Shown here: one piece after another, positions 1 through 11,200 of the stretch | How the letters are laid out: every line of letters starts with the position of its first letter | Position numbering within the stretch: position 1 is the stretch's first letter | Assembly (NCBI GenBank): GCA_950097015.1 | Contig: CATNEN010000038.1 | Location: 20,558,001-20,622,000 of the forward strand | Direction of reading: 5' to 3' | Source: Macrostomum hystrix | Taxonomy: Eukaryota > Platyhelminthes > Macrostomidae | DNA length: 64,000 bases | Notes under the pieces: model-generated | Seen by the model: the letters and a program-made list of their open reading frames with translations, nothing else | Told to the model about the DNA's origin: nothing | Databases searched by the model: none | Translations under genes and position numbers: made by a program

Positions 1-135
1 AATGATTCGTCAGTGCCTTCGGCAGTAGGTCAGTGGGTGTGGACGGTGGGTACTTTTCTAACCCAGGCCATTGAACTCCAGCCTGCATACTTAGGCGATA
101 TTTCAAAGTTTAAAAAAATCATCGCGTTTCCATAG

Positions 136-593
136 CGACGAGTTTGATAATACCGGCACAGGTCGGTGAATCGAGGTGCACAAGAAAATATCTGAGACAA
201 AATCGAACAGATTCAAAAGTTTTCAACTTGAGCAACTACTCTAATGGGTCTGAGCAACAAAAGCAGAAACAGCAACATAAGCAGCAGCGGCATCAGCAGC
301 AGCGCGAGCTAGAGGCTCAGCTTCACCATCTGCGTAGAGAAAATGCTAAACTTTGCGAGGAGGAGTTGCGCCTCAGAAAGTCCGAATTACGCCGCTCTAT
401 TCGTCGCCAGCCGCAGCTCCGTCAGGAAGCCAATGCTGTGCCAAAACTGCCTCTGATATCTGAACCGATTTTAGCCTGCTATGATCAGCTGCAAGAACTG
501 CTGACGGAGGCTCAACAGCATGAGAAATACTGGCTACTGATCTGCGTTTCGACACTGGCTATTGGAACCATTATCGGCAAATTCTACATTTAA
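136..593 (+). CDS. 3' exon of unknown tail-anchored coiled-coil protein
   Basis: I do not recognise this protein. The reading frame is open from a plausible splice acceptor (tttccatag at about 127-135) to a stop at 591-593. There is no convincing ATG at its 5' end, so it is probably the last exon of a gene that starts left of the window. It encodes a Gln/Lys/His-rich stretch, then a charged heptad-like region (ELEAQLHHLRRENAKLCEEE) likely to form a coiled coil. It ends in one hydrophobic segment (YWLLICVSTLAIGTIIG) four residues before the stop. That layout is typical of a C-terminal tail anchor in the ER or mitochondrial outer membrane, which is inference. The gene converges on the SIM gene; the two stops are about 1.3 kb apart, with a pyrimidine-rich minisatellite between. 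Confidence 0.45.
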
Positions 594-714
594 TAGTGCA
601 GCGGCATTCACCGCACCTGATCAGTTGCCGCTACTGGGGTGTCTGCCCCTGTGCTGTCTCCATCCTCTGGTTACTTTGTGCGACTGCATATATCTGCTGT
701 CTTTCCTTTCTCGC

Positions 715-1530
715 CTCGGTCTCGTCTCTCTTGTGTCCTTTCTCTTGTCTCCTCTCTCCTGTCTCCTCTCTCTTGTCATCTCTCTCCTGTCTCCTCTCTC
801 TTGTCTCCTCTCTCTTGTCTCCCCTCTCTTGTCTCCTCTCTCTTGTGATCTCTCTCTTGTCTCCTCTCTCTTGTCTCCTCTCTCTTGTCTCCTCTCTCCT
901 GTCTCCTCTCTCTTGTCTCCTCTCTCCTGTCTCCTCTCTCTTGTCTCCTCTCTCTTGTCTCCCCTCTCTTGTCATCTCTCTCTTGTGATCTCTCTCTTGT
1001 CTCCTCTCTCTTGTCTCCTCTCTCTTGTCTCCTCTCTCCTGTCTCCTCTCTCTTGTCTCCTCTCTCCTGTCTCCTCTCTCTTGTCTCCTCTCTCTTGTCT
1101 CCTCTCTCTTGTCTCCTCTCTCTTGTGATCTCTCTCCTGTCTCCTCTCTCTTGTCTCCTCTCTCCTGTCTTCTCTCTCTTGTCATCTCTCTCTTGTCATC
1201 TCTCTCCTGTCTCCTCTCTCTTGTCTCCCCTCTCTTGTCATCTCTCTCTTGTGATCTCTCTTCTGTCTCCTCTCTCTTGTCTCCTCTCTCCTGTCTTCTC
1301 TCTCTTGTGATCTCTCTCTTGTGATCTCTCTCTTGTGATCTCTCTCCTGTCTCCTCTCTCCTGTCTTCTCTCTCTTGTGATCTCTCTCTTGTGATCTCTC
1401 TCTTGTGATCTCTCTCCTGTCTCCTCTCTCCTGTCTCCTCTCTCTTGTCTCCTCTCTCTTGTCTCCTCTCTCTTGTCTCCTCTCTCTTGTCATCTCTCTC
1501 TTGTGATCTCTCTCTTGTCTCCTCTCTCAC
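715..1530. repeat. 14-bp pyrimidine/purine minisatellite
   Basis: About 58 copies of a 14-bp unit (tctcctctctcttg and variants such as tctcctgtctcc and tctcttgtgatc). The plus strand is almost purely C/T. The long open frames across it on both strands are repeat artefacts. It lies between two convergent genes. Such homopyrimidine tracts can form triplex (H-DNA) structures. Confidence 0.95.
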
Positions 1531-1889
1531 TCTTTCCTTCTCTCCTGTCTCTCAAAATTAAAATTGCATTGAATTTTTTCGTTAAAAAATTTCATTTCAG
1601 CTAACTGTTTTGAGCCGTCACATTTCGCTACTGCTACTAAAAGTAGCTTATTTCATTTTCCACCATGCGTCAAGCCTGCTTAACAGTGTCAAAATAAATT
1701 GCATGAGTCTCAAATTAGAAGAGCTACCGTTTTTCGACCCAATTAAAAATCGAAGACAGTCAAATTAAATCTTAATTCAGAAGCAACTCACTCAGGTTAA
1801 TTTCCAAACAGGTGTACAAAGCTAGGTGTTAAATTTACTAATCAATTATTCTCGCACAAAAAGGTGTTCAAAATGTAATTAATACGTGT
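1531..1889. other. Intergenic spacer / SIM 3' flank
   Basis: About 360 bp of AT-rich sequence after the 14-bp array, downstream of the SIM stop codon. It presumably holds the SIM 3' UTR. I see no clear AATAAA on the minus strand and no coding potential. Confidence 0.4.
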
Positions 1890-2165
1890 TCAAGGTCGAT
1901 TGAAGTCGGGCAAAGCGAGTATATCTGAATCGTTGCCTCTTATAATGGGCGCATAGCTGCTTGCCCTGCTGTGGCAGTGAAATCCCTGGTGACGACTGTC
2001 GCAGCTTTGAGCAAATTCTTGCTGCCTGTAACAGCATTCTTCAGCGCCATAGCCAGCCAGTCTGCAGTTCGCAAAGTCCTCCCAATAGTTTGGTTGAAAA
2101 TCGGCTGTTGCTAATGACGCACCGGTTGCTAAGGAGGGCGTCAGTAAATTGAGGCTCTCATGAAT

Positions 2166-2205
<40 letters not shown>

Positions 2206-5200
2206 TGCCTTTGTCGCTTTAACGGTCTGCTCTGACGCGGGTGCTTTGAATAAGCCGTCTTGTCATTGGCTGTCACGCAGACAGCGGCTTGATGTACAAC
2301 AGGCTGTTTTGGCGGCGGCGTTGGCAGCGGCAAAGGCTGACTTAGTAGCTGGACTGAGTCGTTCTCCAGTTGTCTAAATTGTTGTATAATTGCAGCTCTA
2401 ACATTCTTTAACCGTTCAAATAAACATTCTTGATGTAGAATTAGAGAGCCGGTATAGCAGAACTCAAATACCCACCAGAACCATCTGCAGAACTCAAATA
2501 CCTCCAGAACCATCTGCAGAACTCAAATACCCTCCAGAACCATCTGCAGAACTCAAATACCCGCCAGAACCATCTGCAGAACTCAAATACCCGCCAGAAC
2601 CATCTGCAGAACTCAAATACCCTCCAGAACCATCTGCAGAACTCAAATACCCGCCAGAACCATCTGCAGAACTCAAATACCCACCAGAACCATCTGCAGA
2701 ACTCAAATACCCACCAGAACCATCTGCAGAACTCAAATACCCACCAGAACCATCTGCAGAACTCAAATACCCACCAGAACCATCTGCAGAACTCAAATAC
2801 CTCCAGAACCATCTGCAGAACTCAAATACCCACCAGAACCATCTGCAGAACTCAAATACCCACCAGAACCATCTGCAGAACTCAAATACCCACCAGAACC
2901 ATCTGCAGAACTCAAATACCCACCAGAACCATCTGCAGAACTCAAATACCCACCAGAACCATCTGCAGAACTCAAATACCCACCAGAACCATCTGCAGAA
3001 CTCAAATACCCACCAGAACCATCTGCAGAACTCAAATACCCACCAGAACCATCTGCAGAACTCAAATACCTCCAGAACCATCTGCAGAACTCAACTACCC
3101 ACCAGAACCATCTGCAGAACTCAAATACCCACCAGAACCATCTGCAGAACTCAAATACCCACCAGAACCATCTGCAGAACTCAAATACCCACCAGAACCA
3201 TCTGCAGAACTCAACTACCCACCAGAACCATCTGCAGAACTCAAATACCCACCAGAACCATCTGCAGAACTCAACTACCCACCAGAACTATTTACGGAAC
3301 AGAATAAATTAGGAGCTTAAGTATTCTGCATTTTATCAGAAACCATAGAAATCCCATGCATTGTATCACTACAAAGAAAAGCAGTTATAAAAATGGTTCA
3401 GTTCTCACGATAGGATGTGACAGACGCCCACAATGCAGCTAGGTCTGGAAGTGGAACGAGCGCTCTGCACCACCGTCAGGCTGCTGTGTAGCCAGATCCA
3501 GCCGCCTAGTTTGCTTAGCAACCTATAGCAGCCGACTGTTGCCTGGCCTTTGCTAAGCACTGTCAGTTTGGGTCATTTTAGAAATCAGTTTTACGTGCTT
3601 TTAAATATTAGCAGTCATTATCATTGCAACCGGTCATAAACTTAAATTACATAAGTTAAATTATAAATTAAATCAGTCATTACCTCCGGTCATGACACTG
3701 CTCATAAACCATCAGTCATTACTGCCGGTAATCACACTGCTCATTGATCAGTCATTCACAGCAGGTCATAATACTGCTCATTGATCAGCCATTCACAGCA
3801 GGTCATAATACTGCTCATTGCTCAGTAATTAGAGCAGGTCATAATACTGCTCACTGATCAGTAATTAGAGCAGGTCATAATACTGCTCATTGATCAGTAA
3901 TTAGAGCAGGTCATAATACTGCTCATTGCTCAGTAATTAGAGCAGGTCATAATACTGCTCATTGATCAGTAATTAGAGCAGGTCATAATACTGCTCACTG
4001 ATCAGTCATTAGAGCAGGTCATAATACTGCTCATTGCTCAGTAATTAGAGCCGGTCATAATACTGCTCACTGATCAGTAATTAGAGCAGGTCATAATACT
4101 GCTCACTGATCAGTAATTAGAGCAGGTCATAATACTGCTCATTGATCAGTAACTAGAGCAGGTCATAATACTGCTCATTGCTCAGTAATTAGAGCAGGTC
4201 ATAATACTGCTCATTGCTCAGTAATTAGAGCAGGTCATAATACTGCTCACTGATCAGTAATTAGAGCAGGTCATAATACTGCTCACTGATCAGTAATTAG
4301 AGCAGGTCATAATACTGCTCATTGATCAGTAACTAGAGCAGGTCATAATACTGCTCATTGCTCAGTAATTAGAGCAGGTCATAATACTGCTCACTGATCA
4401 GTAATTTGAGCAGGTCATAATACTGCTCACTGATCAGTAATTAGAGCAGGTCATAATACTGCTCATTGCTCAGTAATTAGAGCAGGTCATAATACTGCTC
4501 ATTGATCAGTAATTAGAGCAGGTCATAATACTGCTCACTGATCAGTCATTAGAGCAGGTCATAATACTGCTCATTGCTCAGTAATTAGAGCAGGTCATAA
4601 TACTGCTCACTGATCAGTAATTAGAGCAGGTCATAATACTGCTCACTGATCAGTAATTAGAGCAGGTCATAATACTGCTCCTTGATCAGTCGTTACAGCC
4701 GGTCATGCTCATAGCTCAGTATTCACAGCCAATCATCTGACCGTGCTCATCAATCAGTAAAATTCCTTTCCCCAGCTCACAAAACCGGCTCACGCGGACT
4801 TACAGGTGCAGTGGGCGCGTTGCAACTCGGGCAGATCGGCCGAATGAACAATCTGGTACAGACTGCGCCCAATCAGGTCTGTTGTCTCATAGCCGGTGAT
4901 AAATCTGGCTCTGAAATTGGCAGCCAGTTTCTGCGCTCTGTTCTATAACAAAATGATGGAAGAGGTGCTCGCTTCACTGGCTTGTCCGTTGAACACTTTC
5001 TTCTCCCTCAAACTCTCCGTCCTTCTTCTCTGCCTCTCTCACCACTCTCCCTCTCTCACCACTCTCCCTCTCTCACCACTCTCCCTCTCTCACCACTCTC
5101 CCTCTCTCACCACTCTCCCTCTCTCATCACTCTCCCTCTCTCACCACTCTCCCTCTCTCACCACTCTCCCTCTCTCACCACTCTCCCTCTCTCACCACTC

Positions 5201-8200
5201 TCCCTCTCTCACCACTCTCCCTCTCTTACCACTCTCCCTCTCTCATCACTCTCCCTCTCTCACCACTCTCCCTCTCTCATCACTCTCCCTCTCTCACCAC
5301 TCTCCCTCTCTCATCACTCTCCCTCTCTCACCACTCTCCCTCTCTCACCACTCTCCCTCTCTCATCACTCTCCCTCTCTCATCACTCTCCCTCTCTCATC
5401 ACTCTCCCTCTCTCACCACTCTCCCTCTCTCACCACTCTCCCTCTCTCACCACTCTCCCTCTCTCACCACTCTCCCTCTCTCACCACTCTCCCTCTCTCA
5501 CCACTCTCCCTCTCTCACCACTCTCCCTCTCTCACCACTCTCCCTCTCTCACCACTCTCCCTCTCTCACCACTCTCCCTCTCTCACCACTCTCCCTCTCT
5601 CACCACTCTCCCTCTCTCACCACTCTCCCTCTCTCACCACTCTCCCTCTCTCACCACTCTCCCTCTCTCACCACTCTCCCTCTCTCACCACTCTCCCTCT
5701 CTCACCACTCTCCCTCTCTCACCACTCTCCCTCTCTCACCACTCTCCCTCTCTCACCACTCTCCCTCTCTCATCACTCTCCCTCTTTTTTTCGATACATT
5801 TTTTTCGATACATATCGGAATCGATTCCAACATTAGATTTTTTTAATTCAATGGGGAGTGTCCTCTCTCCTCTCTCCCGCTCTCTCTCTCCCTCTCACAC
5901 TCTCTCTCAGGCCAGCAACGGCGTCTCGTACGACCGAGTCAGTGCCACGGAGCTGAGTGAGTATGGATTGAGTTGCAGGGCGCTGCCGAATCGATTACGA
6001 TATGTTGAGATTGAAAGCTGGATTTGAACAAGCGCCTATAGCCTAATGGCTAAAGCGCTAGGCTAGACTCTACTGATGAGCTCCAATAAGAGCGAAACGC
6101 GTCTGGAGTTGCCTTGGTTCGAATCCTGATTTCTATTTTTTTCGATACATATCGGAATCGATTCCAACATTAGATTTTTGAAATTCAATGGGCAGTGTCC
6201 TCTCTTCTCTCTCCCTCTCTCTCACCACTCTCCCTCTCTCACCACTCTCCCTCTCTCACCACTCTCCCTTTCTCACCACTCTCCCTCTCTCACCACTCTC
6301 CCTCTCTTCTCACTCTCCCTCTCTCACCACTCTCCCTCTCTTCTCACTCTCCCTCTCTTACCACTCTCCCGCTCTCACCACCCTCCCTCTCTCACCACCC
6401 TCCCTCTCTCATCACTCTCCCTCTCTCACCACTCTCCCTCTCTCACCACTCTCCCTCTCTTACCACTCTCCCGCTCTCACCACCCTCCCGCTCTCACCAC
6501 CCTCCCTCTCTCACCACTCTCCCTCTCTCATCACTCTCCCTCTCTCACCACTCTCCCTCTCTTCTCACTCTCCCTCTCTCACCACTCTCCCTCTCTTCTC
6601 ACTCTCCCTCTCTTCCTCTCTCTTAGGTACATGATTATGCTAAGTCGGTAAAATTACTTTTACGGCTCGTAGCTTGATTGTTTGGATGACTAGAGTTCTT
6701 ATTTGAGACTAGCATATTGTTTGTGACTTTAATCAAGTCAAGTAATAAAATTATTTTAATAATAATGATAATAATCTTAATGGAGTCCAAAGTCGTCAGA
6801 GACCCGCACAGAACCTAGAGATAAGAACTGTTGCTAAGGATGCCGTTGTCAGGGTCCACAGATGCTCTGCCATTGCAGTGTTTGGGGTGTTGGCAAGAGA
6901 CACGTGTCAAGTGCCAAAATTCAAAACGAGGTGTCAATCAAACCAAACTTGGCGGGATCTCAATCGATAAGGGCTGGAGCCAAGATAATAGTGTTCAATA
7001 TTATCACTTTAGAAATCAAGGATCAATAATTTATAAGTGAATGCACCCAAACTGTTATTTTGCATTTAGAACGGACCTTTCAAGACATGCGTCAGACAAC
7101 GACTTTATAGACAGGGCTAACATCAAAAGAATATGTTTAAATATATTGCAATTGGCGGCCTAAATCAAAAGAATCAGTTTGATTGGATTGGAATTGGCGG
7201 CCTAAATCAAAAGAAACAATTTGATTGGATTGGAATTGGCGGCCTAAATCAAAAGAATCAGTTTGAATGGATTGGAATTGGCGGCCTGCATCAAAAGAAT
7301 CAGTTCGAATGGATTGGAATTGGCGGCCTAAATCAAAAGAATCAGTTTGAATGGATTGGAATTGGCGGCCTGCATCAAAAGAATCAGTTTGAATGGATTG
7401 GAATTGGCGGCCTAAATCAAAAGAATCAGTTTGAATGGATTGGAATTGGCGGCCTGCATCAAAAGAATCAGTTCGAATGGATTGGAATTGGCGGCCTAAA
7501 TCAAAAGAATCAGTTTGAATGGATTGGAATTGGCGGCCTGCATCAAAAGAATCAGTTTGAATGGATTGGAATTGGCGGCCTAAATCAAAAGAATCAGTTT
7601 GAATGGATTGGAATTGGCGGCCTGCATCAAAAGAATCAGTTTGAATGGATTGGAATTGGCGGCCTAAATCAAAAGAATCAGTTTGAATGGATTGGAATTG
7701 GCGGCCTGCATCAAAAGAATCAGTTTGAATGGATTGGAATTGGCGGCCTAAATCAAAAGAATCAGTTTGAATGGATTGGAATTGGCGGCCTGCATCAAAA
7801 GAATTCTTAGTCCTACCTGGCGTCCACAAATATCAACTTGAAATCCAGTGCCGCCCTAAACAGGAATGCGTCATCGCCTAGCAGGATTTCGGTGGACGCT
7901 GGAGACGAAGGCAGCGATTTGCCAATAGCGGTTAGCCATGTCACATGCAGTACAGGACTTCCGGCGGCGTAGGCGGTTGCGTTCGACATTTCAAACGAAT
8001 CTGATGGCGTCAGATGATGCTGAGGCGCCTGAAGCTGGCGCACAGTAAGACGGCCCGCGCAGTGGATGGTCTTGTAGCCGTTGCTTGTTAAACCGGCGGT
8101 TCTCTTGGCAAGAAGGCATTTTAGGCGTAGTGTAAACTGCAGCTCGTAACGCTCTGGGCTGCCAGTTAGCGGGTAAAACTGCTGCTGCTGCTGATGATGC

Positions 8201-11200
8201 CGCTGCGGCTGCAGGTGATGATAATGCTGATAGGTGTCTGAAATTCGAAAATATTATGTTTTTTTCGTTTTTTAAATATGGCACTTTTAAGTTTTAAGAA
8301 AAATGAGGAGAGAATCAAGATTAGGAAAGAGGAGAGAGAGAAGATGATGAAGAGAAGATAGGGAAGGGATAGAGATCAGAGGGGACTGTCTAAATAAATG
8401 AAGAAGAGAAGAAATAAAGAGATTTTTATTAAGGAATTATATGCTTACTGAATATTGAATCGATTCAAGTTACCGAATTACAATTCATGGAGCAAATAAA
8501 CCTTGTCTAACTTTGCAAGGCTGCGTGTAGTCTGCGACAGTCAGCACCGCACGTGCCAGCAAGGCACAACTGGGTCGACAGATAGATCTTATCAGTGTTA
8601 GAATTAATACTTTAACAATTTCGGCATTTCGGCAAAGATCGAGAACGGCAAAGCTTTCACAATTGGCGGGACTCTGAGCAGCTGCCGAACTAGTTCCTTG
8701 GCTTGGCGCGTGACGAAACTCAAAATCTTGAGTTGTGAGCATATATATCTATTGTTTTATGACTACCAAGTGTCTATCCATTGAGAGAGACCTGCTGACG
8801 CCCTTTGACTATATTTTAAGGCTCTTCCACCGGCTTCAGTGTCTATTTTGGGGCTCTTCCACCGACCTCAGTGTCTATTTTGGGGCTCTTCCACCGGCTT
8901 CAGTGTGTATTTTGGGGCTCTTCCACCGACTTCAGTGTCTATTTTGGGGCTCTTCCACCGACCTCAGTGTCTATTTTGGGGCTCTTCCACCGGCTTCAGT
9001 GTGTATTTTGGGGCTCTTCCACCGACTTCAGTGTCTATTTTGGGGCTCTTCCACCGACCTCAGTGTCTATTTTGGGGCTCTTCCACCGACTTCAGTGTCT
9101 ATTTTGGGGCTCTTCCACCGACTTCAGTGTCTATTTTGGGGCTCTTCCACCGACTTCAGTGTCTATTTTGGGGCTCTTCCACCGACCTCAGTGTCTATTT
9201 TGGGGCTCTTCCACCGACTTCAGTGTGTATTTTGGGGCTCTTCCACCGACCTCAGTGTCTATTTTGGGGCTCTTCCACCGGCTTCAGTGTGTATTTTGGG
9301 GCTCTTCCACCGACCTCAGTGTCTATTTTGGGGCTCTTCCACCGACTTCAGTGTCTATTTTGGGGCTCTTCCACCGACTTCAGTGTCTATTTTGGGGCTC
9401 TTCCACCGACTTCAGTGTCTATTTTGGGGCTCTTCCACCGACCTCAGTGTCTATTTTGGGGCTCTTCCACCGACTTCAGTGTCTATTTTGGGGCTCTTCC
9501 ACCGACCTCAGTGTCTATTTTGGGGCTCTTCCACCGACTTCAGTGTGTATTTTGGGGCTCTTCCACCGACCTCAGTGTCTATTTTGGGGCTCTTCCACCG
9601 GCTTCAGTGTCTATTTTGGGGCTCTTCCACCGGCTTCAGTGTCTATTTTGGGGCTCTTCCACCGGCTTCAGTGTCTATTTTGGGGCTCTTCCACCGGCTT
9701 CAATGTGTATTTTGGGGCTCTTCCACCGGCTTCAGTGTGTATTTTGGGGCTCTTCCACCGGCTTCAGTGTCTAATTTGGGGCTCTTCCACCGGCTTCAGT
9801 GTCTATTTTGGGGCTCTTCCACCGGCTTCAGTGTCTATTTTGGGGCTCTTCCACCGGCTTCAGTGTCTATTTTGGGGCTATTTCGAGCCCCATATTACAA
9901 GTGTAAATTAAAAATTTCGAATAACTAAACATGTGAAACGAAATTTTAAGTCACTTCTAGGATTCTAACCCCTTACATTTCCCACTTCCTGTAAAGAACA
10001 GCAATCTGAGCAATGTGTCAAACCGGAACTTGTTCAGTTCTTTACCAAATAGGGCGGTAGGCTGTGCCACAATGGACACAACAAACAAAGTATTGTTTAA
10101 ATAGAAAATTCTCTCATTTCCGTTCGCTAAAAATCTGACCCATATATAGAAAGATCTGTGTTCTGTGAATATACAGGTAGTTACAAAATAAGTTGGTCTT
10201 TAGTTAAACAAGAATTTAATCAACTTTCAAATCCTCGTGTCTTCTTATTCAACATAAATGAGAATTTTGCCTGTCAATTGCATTTGCTTTGATAGGCTAG
10301 TGTATTAGCTAGTGTATTAGCATTAGCTAGTGTAATAAATGCTGCGGATTTCAAGTGTGCTTGTTGCATTAAAACTTCTTTTTCTGAATTACAATTTCCA
10401 CGCGTCGCGACGAGGCACGACGGGAGAAAATGGCAGAAGGGAGTGACAGAAGGGAGTGACAGAAGGGAGTGACAAAAGGGAATGACAGAAGGGAGTGACT
10501 GAAGGGAGTGATAGAAGGGAGTGACAGAAGGGAGTGACTGAAGGGAGTGACAGAAGGGAATGGCAGAAGGGAGTGACAGAAGGGAGTGATAGAAGGGAGT
10601 GATAGAAGGGAGTGATAGAAGGGAGTGACAGAAGGGAGTGACAGAAGGGAATGGCAGAAGGGAGTGACAGAAGGGAGTGATAGAAGGGAGTGACAGAAGG
10701 GAGTGACTGAAGGGAGTGACAGAAGGGAGTGATAGAAGGGAGTGACTGCAGGGAGTGATAGAAGGGAGTGACAGAAGGGAGTGATAGAAGGGAGTGGCAG
10801 AAGGGAGTGATAGAAGGGAGTGACTGAAGGGAGTGATAGAAGGGAGTGACAGAAGGGAGTGACTGAAGGGAGTGATAGAAGGGAGTGACAGAAGGGAGTG
10901 ACAGAAGGGAGTGACTGAAGGGAGTGACAGAAGGGAATGACAGAAGGGAGTGACAGAAGGGAGTGATAGAAGGGAGTGACAGAAGGGAGTGACAGAAGGG
11001 AGTGACAGAAGGGAGTGATAGAAGGTAGTGACAGAAGGGAGTGACAGAAGGGAGTGACAGAAGGGAGTGACTGAAGGGAGTGATAGAAGGGAGTGACAGA
11101 AGGGAGTGATAGAAGGGAGTGATAGAAGGGAGTGGCAGAAGGGAGTGATAGAAGGGAGTGACTGAAGGGAGTGATAGAAGGGAGTGACAGAAGGGAGTGA

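Larger units (their letters stand above)
5801..6215 (+). mobile_element. Hammerhead-carrying SINE/retrozyme-like element (one unit plus partial second)
   Basis: A unit of about 337 bp begins with tttttcgatacatatcgg. The first about 75 bp (5801-5876) recur as 6138-6213 with only a few mismatches, so the element is one full unit plus the start of a second, or is flanked by direct repeats. Inside are an A-box-like sequence (tagcctaatggctaaagc, about 6039-6056), a hammerhead ribozyme (6061-6113) and a perfect B-box-like ggttcgaatcc (6116-6126). Pol III boxes plus a hammerhead match the known organisation of schistosome Sm-alpha SINE-like repeats. Direct repeats around a hammerhead unit also recall retrozymes. 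It sits between two 17-bp arrays in SIM intron 4, antisense to the gene. No autonomous protein is encoded. Confidence 0.7.

Noticed and set aside
2441-3081. Trp/Phe-rich repeat 'proteins' over the 30-bp array
   Set aside because: A 30-bp unit is in frame with itself, so openness is trivial; the array is intronic.
3740-4690. CRISPR array
   Set aside because: Units are contiguous with no unique spacers, the genome is eukaryotic and there are no cas genes.
6039-6126. Functional tRNA gene
   Set aside because: A- and B-box-like sequences are present, but the middle folds as a hammerhead and no acceptor stem or anticodon arm forms.
7133-7829. Open frames on both strands over the 42-bp array
   Set aside because: Unit length is a multiple of three; sequence lies between SIM exons 4 and 5.
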